Of a DNA stretch of 63,346 nucleotides, positions 7,970-16,540 are shown piece by piece (positions within the stretch are counted from its first letter, which is position 1; each line of letters begins with the position of its first letter). The DNA comes from Planctomycetota bacterium (GTDB lineage: Bacteria; Planctomycetota; SZUA-567), in the NCBI GenBank assembly GCA_031261425.1, contig JAISJR010000051.1:1-63346 (forward strand), in the 5' to 3' direction. The notes below the pieces were generated by a model. The model ran no database searches. It was not told the origin of the DNA and worked only from the letters and a program-made list of their open reading frames with translations. A program made the position numbers and the translations under genes.

Positions 7970-8644
7970 ATGGACCTAATCAACTTTCTCATCGACTTCA
8001 TTCTCCACATCGACGCGCATCTTGCCGACTTGGTGCGGGATTACGGCACGTGGATATACGCGATTCTTTTTCTGATTATTTTCTGCGAGACCGGTTTGGT
8101 GGTTGCCCCGTTTCTGCCGGGCGATTCGTTGCTCTTCGTGGCGGGAACCATCGCCGCCATCGGCAGTAATCACGTCAACGTGCATCTATTGGTGTTGATA
8201 CTGATAATCGCGGCGTTTTTGGGCGATGCCTGCAATTATTTCATCGGGAAATTTTTCGGCGAGAGAATGTTTCGCAATCCCGACTCCAAAATTTTCAAGC
8301 AAAGTTATCTCCGCGCCACGCACGAGTTTTACGAAAAACACGGCAAAGCCACGATTATTTTAGCCCGTTTCGTGCCTATCGTGCGCACTTTCGCCCCGTT
8401 CGTCGCCGGTATGGGCAAGATGTCCTACGTCCATTTTTTCAGTTACAATATCATCGGCGGCGTGGCGTGGGTGTCGTCGATTGTCTATGCCGGCTACTTT
8501 TTCGGCGAATTGGAATTCGTCAAACGCCATCTCAGCGCCTTAATCATCGGCATTATTTTCGTGTCGTTTTTGCCCGGCATCGTCGAAATACTCCGCCAGC
8601 GGGCGAAGAGCAAAAAGGCGAAAATGACGAATGACGAACGGTGA
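7970..8644 (+). CDS. DedA-family membrane protein
   Basis: DedA/VTT proteins are inner-membrane lipid scramblases or transporters linked to membrane energetics. The 224-residue product has the family landmarks: [19 protein letters not shown] near the N-terminus with the re-entrant acidic residue, [29 protein letters not shown] containing the conserved R...R pair, and about five hydrophobic segments. The ATG at 7970 ([10 protein letters not shown]) fits the family start better than the in-frame ATG at 7934. The gene lies just right of the IS, and a second DedA-like gene follows 95 bp downstream. Confidence 0.9.
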   Translation: MDLINFLIDFILHIDAHLADLVRDYGTWIYAILFLIIFCETGLVVAPFLPGDSLLFVAGTIAAIGSNHVNVHLLVLILIIAAFLGDACNYFIGKFFGERMFRNPDSKIFKQSYLRATHEFYEKHGKATIILARFVPIVRTFAPFVAGMGKMSYVHFFSYNIIGGVAWVSSIVYAGYFFGELEFVKRHLSALIIGIIFVSFLPGIVEILRQRAKSKKAKMTNDER

Positions 8645-8739
8645 ATTGGAATTAATGGTTGTGTTTTGCTAATCTATTCCGCCGGTCCGCGTTGAAAGCG
8701 CGGAGTTTGTTAAACAGGTCAATCACGAAAGCATTACCA

Positions 8740-9570
8740 ATGTTCGCTTCCCCCTTTACCCGTTGGCGAAAATACTGGTTGCCGCTCGTCCTGTTTTTTG
8801 CCGCGGGCGCCTTTGCCGCCGACGCGCCGCCGGACGCGCTTGCGGCGACCGGCGACTTCGACATGGGCGCGGCGACCGGCGCTCTCGACGATTTTGATTT
8901 TGACGAAATCGGCGACTTTGACGAAACGGGCGGCGCGGTCGGCGAAAAAGCCGCCTCCGACGGTTTTAGCCCCACAAAACTGCTTCGGCGTTACGGCTAT
9001 TTCGTCATTCTCATCTGGACTTTTTTCGAGGGCGAAACGATTGTCATTATCGCCAGCGCTCTCGCCAACAAGTTGGGCTTCACCCCGTGGCTCATCGCGC
9101 TCGCCGCGTTTTGCGGCAGTTTTCTCAGCGACCAACTAATGTTTTCGCTCGGCAAATATAAGGGGCACGACCTGCTTCGGGTTTTCCCGCGCATCGAGAA
9201 AAATCTCGACAAAGCCGCCGCCTTGTTCAAACGCTACGACAACATTTTGATTCTCGGCTTCCGCTTCGTGTATGGCATCCGCAACGTTACGCCCGTCCTG
9301 CTCGGTTTAAGCGGCGTCAGCCATAAAAAATTCTTCGGTCTCAACTTCGTCGGCGGCGCGGTCTGGGCGCTGACTTTTTCTTTCGGCGGCTATTACTCCG
9401 GCAAGGCATTCATATTTCTGATGGATAAGGTGAAACACGGCATCTTTTACGCCCTTATCGGCGTGGTGGTCATTGCCGTCGCCGTCCTGTTATATCGCCG
9501 TTCCCGCGCCGCCCGCGCCGAAAAAAACGCCGCCAAGGCAGAGGCGGCGTTGCCGGAGGAAAAAACGTAA
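8740..9570 (+). CDS. DedA-family protein with signal-like N-terminus and acidic linker
   Basis: The 276-residue product combines an N-terminal signal-like segment (WLPLVLFFAAGAFA), an acidic spacer at about 35-75 (DFDFDEIGDFDE), and a DedA/VTT domain. The domain shows FEGETIVIIASALANKLG, GSFLSDQLMFSLGKY and RFVYGIRNVTPVLLG in place of the usual RFxPxxR. A basic cytoplasmic tail closes the protein. It is paired with the DedA gene just upstream, on the same strand. The acidic N-terminal spacer is unusual for DedA proteins and would lie in the periplasm if the first segment is a signal or anchor. The start at 8740 is chosen because the signal-like segment follows directly. Confidence 0.82.
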   Translation: MFASPFTRWRKYWLPLVLFFAAGAFAADAPPDALAATGDFDMGAATGALDDFDFDEIGDFDETGGAVGEKAASDGFSPTKLLRRYGYFVILIWTFFEGETIVIIASALANKLGFTPWLIALAAFCGSFLSDQLMFSLGKYKGHDLLRVFPRIEKNLDKAAALFKRYDNILILGFRFVYGIRNVTPVLLGLSGVSHKKFFGLNFVGGAVWALTFSFGGYYSGKAFIFLMDKVKHGIFYALIGVVVIAVAVLLYRRSRAARAEKNAAKAEAALPEEKT

Positions 9571-9673
9571 CGACCGCAACCGGCGTGCGTAAAAAAAACA
9601 CCATTCGCGCCAATAAAAATTGGGCGCAAGCATTACGCCCGCGCCCCATCGTCAAACCCATCTATCGGCAATT

Positions 9674-10285
9674 TTAGCGAAAGATTATGGTTAAAACGGT
9701 TAAAATCACCGACACCGCCACGCTAATGACGATTCCCATAAACCACCGCCGGTAATGCTTGCGCTCGTCGCACATTATCTTGTTGAGTTCGCTCCGCGCA
9801 CACCGCCAATTTAGCGAAATTGCTTTTAGTTTATCCAACTGCGCCTTTTTCCGCGCGGCGTATGACTCGCGGTTACCGTCGCGAGTTTCCGCTTCAATTT
9901 CCGCTTTAACCGCCTCTAATTGACGGCAATCGTCAATGAACGACGGAAGCACCGGCTGTATGGCAATATCTTGGTAGTCGGTGATGAATTCCTGACACTT
10001 TTCCTGTAAAAAAGAAATGGCGGCGTCATAAGCATCGTAAGTAGCCCGCCGTAAATGCTTAATGGCGTCGTCAACGGCTTTTTCAGCGATTGGTCGGTCG
10101 GCGGCGGCGAACGAACGCGCGAGATGACTGCCGGCGCAACGTAACTCGTTCAACACCGGCACCGCCAAACCGTCCTGCGGCGATTCAACTTCGCAGGTTT
10201 TCAACGCGGCTTCGGCAATGGCGTATTCCTGCCCGTAGGCAATGATTTTTTCGCGCAACGGCGAAGCGAGAGATGAATAGGGCAT
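9674..10285 (-). CDS. Unknown C-tail-anchored helical protein
   Basis: I do not recognise this 203-residue protein. It is predicted helical, with many charged residues (EAVKAEIEAETRDG... region), three to four Cys, and one C-terminal membrane segment at about 182-201 (WFMGIVISVAVSVILTVLTI). The start overlaps the promoter-less junction with the 75-residue gene upstream: that stop is at 10289 and this ATG at 10285, so the two are probably translationally coupled. It is the last gene of a three-gene minus-strand cluster led by the receiver/TaqI-specificity fusion. Confidence 0.6.
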   Translation of the reverse strand: MPYSSLASPLREKIIAYGQEYAIAEAALKTCEVESPQDGLAVPVLNELRCAGSHLARSFAAADRPIAEKAVDDAIKHLRRATYDAYDAAISFLQEKCQEFITDYQDIAIQPVLPSFIDDCRQLEAVKAEIEAETRDGNRESYAARKKAQLDKLKAISLNWRCARSELNKIMCDERKHYRRWFMGIVISVAVSVILTVLTIIFR

Positions 10286-10288
10286 ATA

Positions 10289-10516
10289 CTACTCGTGGGT
10301 GGGAAAATGAAACCGCAGACATTCTTCCCGCCGCATCGCCAGTTGGGATACGGTGATATATTTGCCTTGTTGCAGAGACACGTTGCCTCGCGCCACGCGA
10401 GCGCAAATCGACCGCGCCGACCGTTCGTCTCTGGCGCGCAATTCCGTTGAGGTCGGCTCGTTGCCGATTGGCGGCAACAGCATTCGTAATGCTTTTTTGG
10501 CTTTAGCAAGCAACAT
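10289..10516 (-). CDS. Small basic protein of unknown function
   Basis: A 75-residue protein starting MLLAKAKKALRMLLPP, with AAAGG before the ATG at 10516. The first 20 residues form an amphipathic, positively charged helix. The rest is Arg-rich with two Cys and no recognised domain. It ends THE, 3 bp before the next gene, which supports it being a real operon member. It is too short and undiagnostic for a functional call. Confidence 0.5.
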   Translation of the reverse strand: MLLAKAKKALRMLLPPIGNEPTSTELRARDERSARSICARVARGNVSLQQGKYITVSQLAMRREECLRFHFPTHE

Positions 10517-10604
10517 AATATCGCCTTTCACTCAAATTTAGTGTCTAACCAATAATATGCGTCCCATCGTCCGCGACAATAACCCAAACCGTAAAATAGT
10601 TTCG

Positions 10605-11744
10605 TCAATACCGCAACTCCGCCAATTGGCTGATTTCTTTGTTGCCGAAGCCGTAGAGGTGGAAAATTTGTTTGTTGATTTCGTTGAGCAATTTGGCGCG
10701 GGAGAGCAGTTGCGTTTCGTCGGGCGGGATGGCGGAAATTTGCCGCGCGAGGTCGCCGAGATATTTTTGCTCTTTCGGCGCGGCAATCACCAGCGGCAAC
10801 GCTTCCAAATCGTATTTGGTCAAATACACGCCGCGCAAACCCGCGCCCGCCGGACGCTGATACGCGAAGAAAAATTTCGCGTAGCGCGAATTTAACACGC
10901 ACGCCAAATAACCCGGCGCCAAACCCGTAACCGTGATAATGCCGTATAATTCGCCGTTATAGGGCAATTGCGTGGCGTCGAGCGCCGCCGTCAGCGGATT
11001 CGCCGCCCGCCGCACCAAGACCTTTTCCGGCACGGCGTATTCGTCGGGATTCGGCACGCGGCTGACCGCGTCGCGCCGCAACAGATAATACTCGCGCTCC
11101 GCCGTAACGTAAAAATTTTCCACCGCGCCCGCCGTCAGCACCGCCCGCCAATCCGGCGTCGGCGCCGCGAAGCGCCGGAAATTTTCCCGCGGCATAATGC
11201 CGGTAAAAACCTCCGCCACGTCGCCCAACAACCGCCCGTCCGCGGCGATTGCCGCCAACCGTTTTTGCAAAATTTCCGGCGCGGCGAATTGCGGTTTATT
11301 TTTTTCCGCCTTGTCGGTCGCGGCGGTCGCGGCGGCGTTTTGCGCATTTTGCCAATGCGCCGCTTTTTCGCGCAACGCCGGCGGCAGGTCTTCCGCCGGT
11401 AAAAGTTGCGCCAACGCGGTCAGCAAATCGGGAATCCGGAGCGGCGCGGTCAGGGGAAACACGCCGTTTTTTTTCAGCATTGCCGCCACGTCGGGCGGCG
11501 CGTCGGGCGGCAGAACGGCGATGATTTTCAATTGCGGCGCGACTTTTTTCAGTCCGGCGAGATGCGACGGAAATTCCGGCTTGACGTGTTTGAAAATCAG
11601 CGCCGCCGGTTGCGCCCAGAGTTGCACGATTAATTGGGAAATCGCGGCGACGGGCAACACCGCCATTTGCCATTGCGTCAGCGCCGCCGCGATTGCCGTT
11701 TGTTCCGGCGCGTCAAAAAACGCCGTCATTATTTTCGTCGCCAT
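10605..11744 (-). CDS. Degenerate receiver domain fused to a TaqI-type specificity domain
   Basis: The 379-residue protein has two parts. Residues about 1-112 follow the alternating hydrophobic pattern of a response-regulator receiver (PAALIFKHVKPEFPSHLAGL, LKIIAVLP, PLTAPLRIPDLLTALAQLL). The phospho-acceptor Asp position reads Lys/His and the conserved Lys is Ala, so it is a pseudo-receiver. After an Ala-rich linker, residues about 165-379 resemble the C-terminal DNA-recognition domain of TaqI-type methyltransferases and BREX/Type ISP-like enzymes: GDVAEVFTGIMPRENF, YLLRRDAV, YNGELYGIITVTGLAPGYLACVLNSRYAKFF, GVYLTKYDLEALPL. No catalytic methyltransferase motif (DPPY or FxGxG) is seen here or next door. 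It may be a regulatory or orphan target-recognition protein. Both domain calls are by eye. Confidence 0.6.
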   Translation of the reverse strand: MATKIMTAFFDAPEQTAIAAALTQWQMAVLPVAAISQLIVQLWAQPAALIFKHVKPEFPSHLAGLKKVAPQLKIIAVLPPDAPPDVAAMLKKNGVFPLTAPLRIPDLLTALAQLLPAEDLPPALREKAAHWQNAQNAAATAATDKAEKNKPQFAAPEILQKRLAAIAADGRLLGDVAEVFTGIMPRENFRRFAAPTPDWRAVLTAGAVENFYVTAEREYYLLRRDAVSRVPNPDEYAVPEKVLVRRAANPLTAALDATQLPYNGELYGIITVTGLAPGYLACVLNSRYAKFFFAYQRPAGAGLRGVYLTKYDLEALPLVIAAPKEQKYLGDLARQISAIPPDETQLLSRAKLLNEINKQIFHLYGFGNKEISQLAELRY

Positions 11745-11787
11745 TGGCTTCTGCCCCGCGTCGGATTTTTAAGCAACCACCGCTTAA

Positions 11788-11941
11788 TTCCCCTCTATGG
11801 AGGGGTGGCAATCGGCGGTTCTATCGCCGATTGACGGGGTGGTGTTATATCAATCGCGCCATCGAAATTCGGGACAACGCGAGCAACCACCCCGTCAGTC
11901 CGGCAAACCGCGCCGGACTGCCACCCCTCCGTAGAGGGGAA
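11788..11941. repeat. Inverted repeat pair with CCACCCCGTC / GACGGGGTGG ends
   Basis: Two 55-60 bp segments (11788-11845 and 11886-11941) are inverted copies. Each holds CCCCTC-TATGG/GTAG-AGGGG and ACCACCCCGTC boxes around its own hairpin (ATCGGC.../CCGGACTG...). The arrangement resembles a miniature palindromic element. It lies between the receiver-fusion gene and the methyltransferase gene, which have opposite ends here. Confidence 0.7.
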
Positions 11942-11996
11942 GGTCTTCACTACCAACCGTCAACGAAAAACTTTCGACCTGTTTTTTGCGGCGGTA

Positions 11997-12697
11997 TTAT
12001 TCAACCCTAATGAACAACAACAAATTCGACGGCAACCCTAAAAAATTAACGCTATCAATAGAATAAGAGACCTGTTCGTTCGTTCGTTCGTTACGCGCTC
12101 GCACAACGCCGCGAGTTCGCGGTTGCTCAATAAATTCAAATTTTCTTCCCGCGCCAAATCGTCCTTTTTCAGCGCCGTTAAAACTTTCCGGTGAATTTTT
12201 TTCGGCAACCAATGCAGGAACGGGAGCGCCGTATGAAATTCGAGCGGATGCCAACGGTTGGGCGTGGTGATGAACACAAATTTTCTGGCGACGCGGCAAC
12301 ATTCGCCGATAAATTTCGCCTGATTTTCGGCGTTGCCGACGTGTTCGATGACCGCGTTGGAGAAAACCAAATCGAATGTTCCGTCGGCGAACGGCATCGC
12401 CAGCGCGTCGCCTTGCGCGAAAGTCAAACCCGGATACGCCGCCGCCAAATAACCGGCGTTTTGGTCGGACAGCGCGGTGATTTTGCGTTTGTCGGGAAAC
12501 ATTTGCTCAAAAAAATTCGATTCCATTTGCGTTTGGTCCGCCGTCGCGCCGACATCCAACACCGACGACAAACCCGCCAAATCAACCTTCGCGGACAGCG
12601 CCGCAAACATTTTTTGGCGAACTTGCAACGCCGCGCGGCTCGCCGCCGTTTTGACGCCGCCCCACGCGCTATAAGTGTTTTGATTGTAACCGGTCAT
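11997..12697 (-). pseudogene. SAM-dependent methyltransferase, out of frame at a tetranucleotide repeat
   Basis: A class I methyltransferase with motif I VLDVGA (46-51), an acidic loop and DLVFSNAVIEHVG; the N-terminus resembles sugar/lipid-modifying methyltransferases (TYSAWGGVKTAASRAALQVRQKMF). It starts at ATG 12697 after AAGGAGG. In the zero frame it ends at 12038 as ...CERVTNERTNRSLILLIALIF. The -1 frame just after the (AACG) run continues with a plausible native end (SVNFLGLPSNLLLFIRVE, stop at 11997). Adding one 4-bp unit, or removing two, would join the frames. It is thus either phase-variable and OFF here, or a simple frameshift. Confidence 0.75.
12074..12092. repeat. Tetranucleotide repeat (GTTC)4.75 inside a methyltransferase gene
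   Basis: GTTC x4 plus GTT (AACG units on the coding strand) lies near the 3' end of the methyltransferase frame. The unit is not a multiple of three, so copy-number change shifts the frame. Confidence 0.85.
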
Positions 12698-12716
12698 CGC
12701 GCTTTCCTCCTTGAAA

Positions 12717-13054
12717 CAATTACGAATTACGAATAGTGGAGTTTGATTAGCAAATTCGCCGCGAAGCGGCAGAGCGTAACAGCCCAGCCCAAAGGAAAAT
12801 CGGCTCTATCGATTTTCCGGCGGGCTGGGTTAGCGTTGCCAGAAAATGCGCCCTGTAAGGGCAGTGGAAATCTTTTACATTGCCCTTGCAGGGCGCGTAA
12901 TTTTAGAGGCGATTTTTTACCCAGCGCGTTGCGCTGGGCTGTTATGCGCCGCCCCTGCCGGGGCGACCTGACGGAAAAATTATCAAAATTGCGCGAAGCG
13001 AATCTGAAAATCAAACCCCGCCATTCGTAATTCGTAATTCGTAATTTTTAATTG
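12717..13054. repeat. Family A hairpin split by another palindrome
   Basis: The left half (12717-12769) has ACGAATTACGAAT arm and GGAGTTTGATTAGCAAATTCGC core. The right half (12975-13054) has ATCAAAATTGCGCGAAGCGA core, CAAACCCCGCC and a TTCGTAATTCGTAATT arm. Between them (about 12776-12945) is a larger palindrome (GCGTAACAGCCCAG... / ...CTGGGCTGTTATGC) with two internal hairpins (CGGCTCTATCGATTTTCCGG; GCGCCCTGTAAGGGC.../...GCCCTTGCAGGGCGC). No gene is seen in 12698-13047; the 95-codon open frame there is repeat sequence. Confidence 0.75.
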
Positions 13055-13779
13055 CCTTTCAACTCCGCCGCCGCGCCTCGCAAAGCGTCGGGGTTGTTGC
13101 CGGACTGTTCCAAGCAGGCGAGAAAATGCGACCCGACCGCCACCGCGTCGGCGTGTCCCGTCAGGGCGAGGAATTGCTCGCGCGTGCGCACGCCGAAACC
13201 GGCGATATTTTTCGCGCCCAATTTCGCCACGCGGTCAAGGTGGCGGATGCTCGCGGCGTCGAGAACCGTCTGTCCGCCGGTGATGCCGAGGCGCATCGCG
13301 GTATAGACATATTCCGGTCGCAGGCGGCGCAATAATTCCATTCGCGCGTCGGTGATGCCGGGCGCGACCACCGGAACGACCGCCACGCCGGCGACCGGTC
13401 CGGCGGCGAACAATCCTTCGTCGTAATCCGGCGGCAAGTCGGGAACAATCAAGCCGCGCGCGCCCGCCGCCGCCGCCCGCGCCGTGAAATTCGCGCTTCC
13501 CTTGGCGACGACCAAACTGGCGTAAGTCATAATAAACAGCGGGAGCGCCGTGGCTTTAACCAACTCTTCCGCCAAGCGAAAACCGTCTTCGATTTTGAAA
13601 CCGGCGTGGAGCGCGGCGTGGCAAGCCCGCTCAATCAGCGGTCCGTCCGCCGACGGGTCGCTGAACGGAAACTGAATTTCCAAGCCGTCGGCGCCGCCCG
13701 CCGCCAGCGCCAGCGCGACGCGACGGGACTGTTCGAGATTCGGATAACCGGCGACAAAATGCGCCAATAGTTTAGGCAT
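13048..13779 (-). CDS. trpA: Tryptophan synthase alpha chain
   Basis: TrpA splits indole-3-glycerol phosphate to indole and glyceraldehyde 3-phosphate, and passes indole through a tunnel to TrpB. The 243-residue product is shorter than the usual 260-270 but keeps the catalytic Glu34 (GLEIQFPFSDP) and Asp45 (PSADGP), spaced as in known enzymes, plus RLGITGG and the phosphate-binding GFGVRTREQ segment. The ATG at 13779 overlaps the end of trpB by 8 bp, which indicates translational coupling; longer in-frame starts lie inside trpB and are rejected. It is the last gene of the trp operon. Confidence 0.95.
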   Translation of the reverse strand: MPKLLAHFVAGYPNLEQSRRVALALAAGGADGLEIQFPFSDPSADGPLIERACHAALHAGFKIEDGFRLAEELVKATALPLFIMTYASLVVAKGSANFTARAAAAGARGLIVPDLPPDYDEGLFAAGPVAGVAVVPVVAPGITDARMELLRRLRPEYVYTAMRLGITGGQTVLDAASIRHLDRVAKLGAKNIAGFGVRTREQFLALTGHADAVAVGSHFLACLEQSGNNPDALRGAAAELKGN

Positions 13780-15004
13780 GGTCAATCTCGCTTTGCAAAA
13801 AGGCGAGCCAATTCTCGCGGTCAAGCGCTTTCGCCGTGATGAATAAATCCTTGTCGCCGCGCCCGGACATATTGACGGCAAGAGCCCGCCCCCGCCCGAT
13901 TGCCGGCGCCAAACGCATCGCGGCGGCGGCGGCGTGCGCCGACTCCAACGCGAAAAGCACGCCCTCGCGCCGCGCGAAAAACCGGAGCGCGTCCAACGCC
14001 TCGGCGTCGGTGGCGGCGGTAAATTCGACCCTGCCGCTATCGCCCAAACAGGCGAGTTGCGGACCGATGCCGGGGTAATCCAAACCGGCGGAAATGGAAT
14101 GGGTCGGCAATAATTGTCCGTCGTCGTCCATTAAGAATCGGCTTTTGTAGCCGTGCGCCACGCCGACGCGGGCGACGCCGCCGGTCATTCGCGCCGCGTT
14201 GTCGCCCGCGCCCGCGCCGCGCCCGCCGGCTTCCACGCCAATCAGCCGCGGCGCGGGGGCGTCGATAAACGGCGAGAAAAAACCGATGGCGTTGGAGCCG
14301 CCGCCGACGCAAGCCACGAGCGCCGCGAAGTCGGCGCCCGTTTCCCGCATTTGCGCTTGCGTTTCCTCGCCGACGACCGCCTGCAAACGCCGCACCATTT
14401 CGGGAAACGGCGACGGTCCGAGCGCCGAGCCGATGAGATAATGCGTGTCGGGAAAACTCGCCGACCAGTCGCGCAACGCGGCGTTGATGGCGTCTTTCAG
14501 CGTGCGACTGCCGGCGTCAATCGGCATAACTTCCGCCCCCAACATTTCCATCGCGAACACGTTGGGACGCTGACGCGCCACGTCAACCGCGCCCATATAG
14601 ACGCGGCAGGATAGCCCCAAGCGGGCGCAAGCCGCCGCCGTCGCCAAACCGTGCTGACCGGCGCCGGTTTCGGCAATCACCCGCTTTTTGCCGAGCCGCC
14701 GCGCGAGCAACGCCTGCCCGACGGCGTTGTTGATTTTGTGCGCGCCGGTGTGCGCCAATCCTTCCATCTTGATATAAATATCGGCGCCGCCGAGCGCGCG
14801 GCTGACGTTCTCGGCATAGAGAAACGGCGTGGGACGACCGATGAAATTTTTTTGCGCGCCTTGCAATTCGCGCTGAAAATCCGGGTCGCGCCAGGCGCGG
14901 GGAAACTCCGCCGCCAATTGGTCAAGCGCCGGACGCAGGGTCTCGCCCACATACCGCCCGCCGTAAGCGCCGAAATAATCCGCCGTGGTGGTTTCTTCTG
15001 ACAT
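13772..15004 (-). CDS. trpB: Tryptophan synthase beta chain
   Basis: TrpB condenses indole with L-serine to give tryptophan using PLP, in an alpha2beta2 complex with TrpA. The 410-residue protein starts YFGAYGGRYVGETLRPAL, has the PLP lysine (Lys90) in HTGAHKINNA, and the PLP-phosphate loop in CVGGGSNAIG. GGGGA lies before the ATG. It is followed directly by the overlapping trpA and separated from trpCF by a family A hairpin. Confidence 0.97.
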   Translation of the reverse strand: MSEETTTADYFGAYGGRYVGETLRPALDQLAAEFPRAWRDPDFQRELQGAQKNFIGRPTPFLYAENVSRALGGADIYIKMEGLAHTGAHKINNAVGQALLARRLGKKRVIAETGAGQHGLATAAACARLGLSCRVYMGAVDVARQRPNVFAMEMLGAEVMPIDAGSRTLKDAINAALRDWSASFPDTHYLIGSALGPSPFPEMVRRLQAVVGEETQAQMRETGADFAALVACVGGGSNAIGFFSPFIDAPAPRLIGVEAGGRGAGAGDNAARMTGGVARVGVAHGYKSRFLMDDDGQLLPTHSISAGLDYPGIGPQLACLGDSGRVEFTAATDAEALDALRFFARREGVLFALESAHAAAAAMRLAPAIGRGRALAVNMSGRGDKDLFITAKALDRENWLAFLQSEIDHA

Positions 15005-15027
15005 CGTTTTTCCCCGTTATGAAAAAA

Positions 15028-15133
15028 GAGTTTAGAGTTCAGAGTTTAGAGTTCAGCGAAGGTTGCGCTTCGCGCGTCTTAAAAATAAAACTCCATTCTC
15101 TAAACTCTGAACTCTAAACTCTCAACTCTGAAC
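15028..15133. repeat. Family A hairpin with TTAGAGTT-type arms
   Basis: Arms are GAGTTTAGAGTTCAGAGTTT and AACTCTGAACTCTAAACTCT; the core is GGTTGCGCTTCGCGCGTCTT and AAAACTCCATT. The arm motif is unlike the AATT type, yet the core boxes agree. It lies inside the trp operon between trpCF and trpB, and supplies the last codons (VQS) and stop of trpCF. Confidence 0.8.
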
Positions 15134-16540
15134 TTCCCTAAACAGCCGCTTTAATTTTTCCGCGTCTTTGCGCCCCGGCGCGGCTTCGACGCCGCTCGCG
15201 AGGTCGATAAGTTCGGGACGGTATTGCTCGATAATACCGCGCACGTTGTCGGGATTGATGCCGCCCGCCAACCACAGCGGGCGTCGCCATTCGGCTAAAA
15301 TCGCGGCGTTCACGCGCTTGCCGGTGCCGCCGGGCAAATCGGCGGCGGCGTCGAGCAACAAGCGCGGGCAACGGAAACCGTCCGCCTCGGCGAGGTCGGT
15401 CGCGCATGCAGGGCGGAGCGCCCGATAGTAACTTTCCCCCAACGCCGCGCCGTCGTCCGGCGTTTCTTGTCCGTGCAATTGCACCGCGTCCAAATAGCCG
15501 TCGGCAAGGAGCGCGCGAATTTCCGGCGCTAACGGACTGCCCGCCTCACTCACCGCCACGCCGACTTTGGGAATGGCGATTTTGCCGATTTTTCGCAGTA
15601 AATCCGGCGCGGCTTGGCGGGACGAGCCGTGCCAGAAAACGAAGCCCAAAATATCCGCGCCGTTCTCGACCGCGAGTTGCGCGTCGCGCTCGTTCGTCAA
15701 GCCGCAAATTTTCACGAGCGGACGGTCGGGATAATTTAGCCGCCGGCGGCTCACCGCCGTCCAAAAACGGTCGCGGCGCGAGGTTCGCAACGCCGCTTTC
15801 AGCCGCGCCGTTAAGTCGGGACTCCGCACGACCGCCTCGCCGACCAAGAGTCCGCCGAAACCGGCGGCGGCGGCGAACGCGGCTTGTTCCGGGTGCGTTA
15901 CGCCGGACTCATAAACCCGCGTCGCCGACCAGTTCACGCCCGCGGCGACGACGAGCGGCAACAACGGGTCAATCTGAAAAGTGGTCAAATCGCGGCTGTT
16001 CATTCCGACCAAGTCCGGCGCGAACGCCGCCGCTTTGGCGAGGTCGTCGCGGTCGTGCAATTCGACGAGCGCCCGCAAACCGAGCGCGCGGGCGCGGGCG
16101 TGCATCGCCGCCAAACGCTCGCCGGACAACATTCCGGCAATCAACAACACCGCGTCGGCGCCGGCGCGGAATGAAACGTCAATATCTTCCAAGTCGAAAA
16201 GAAAATCCTTCCTGAGAACGGCGACGCGCGGAAACGCCCGCTTGACCTGAATTAAATCCGCCAACGCGCCGCCGAAACCCTCCGGTTCGGTGAGAACCGA
16301 CAAATTGGTCGCGCCGGCTTGCGCGTAACGTCCGGCTTGCGCCACCGCGTCCAAACCGGCGGCGATGTCGCCTTTGGACGGCGAGCGGCGTTTGATTTCG
16401 CAAATCAGTCCGTCGGCGCCGAGAAAAGGAACGAGCGGCACGTCCCGCGCCGCGGGCATACCGGCGCCCTCCGTATGCCCTAAACGGGCGACGCGGGCGC
16501 GGCGTTTTTCCACAATCTCGTCGCGGATGTTGCGGGGCAT
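15122..16540 (-). CDS. trpCF: Bifunctional indole-3-glycerol phosphate synthase / phosphoribosylanthranilate isomerase
   Basis: A fusion of two consecutive steps: TrpF isomerises phosphoribosylanthranilate to CdRP, and TrpC closes the indole ring. The TrpC half (about 1-255) shows EIKRRSPSKGDI, LRKDFLFD and LVELHD. The TrpF half (about 265-472) starts LVKICGLTNERDA and shows GFVFWHGSSR, DAVQLHGQE and WLAGGINPDNV. The total of 472 residues is close to the 450-residue E. coli fusion. The ATG at 16540 (MPRNIRDEIVEKRR) is where TrpC homology starts; the frame is open further upstream into the DUF3800 gap. The last few residues are repeat-arm-encoded. Confidence 0.94.
   Translation of the reverse strand: MPRNIRDEIVEKRRARVARLGHTEGAGMPAARDVPLVPFLGADGLICEIKRRSPSKGDIAAGLDAVAQAGRYAQAGATNLSVLTEPEGFGGALADLIQVKRAFPRVAVLRKDFLFDLEDIDVSFRAGADAVLLIAGMLSGERLAAMHARARALGLRALVELHDRDDLAKAAAFAPDLVGMNSRDLTTFQIDPLLPLVVAAGVNWSATRVYESGVTHPEQAAFAAAAGFGGLLVGEAVVRSPDLTARLKAALRTSRRDRFWTAVSRRRLNYPDRPLVKICGLTNERDAQLAVENGADILGFVFWHGSSRQAAPDLLRKIGKIAIPKVGVAVSEAGSPLAPEIRALLADGYLDAVQLHGQETPDDGAALGESYYRALRPACATDLAEADGFRCPRLLLDAAADLPGGTGKRVNAAILAEWRRPLWLAGGINPDNVRGIIEQYRPELIDLASGVEAAPGRKDAEKLKRLFREVQS

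Noticed and set aside
9605-9633. GCGCCAAT/ATTGGGCGC hairpin after the second DedA gene as a terminator
   Set aside because: The stem is imperfect and no T run follows on either strand.
12743-13030. 95-codon open frame on the plus strand and its mirror on the minus strand
   Set aside because: Both lie entirely in nested palindromic repeat sequence; the translations are repeat-derived.
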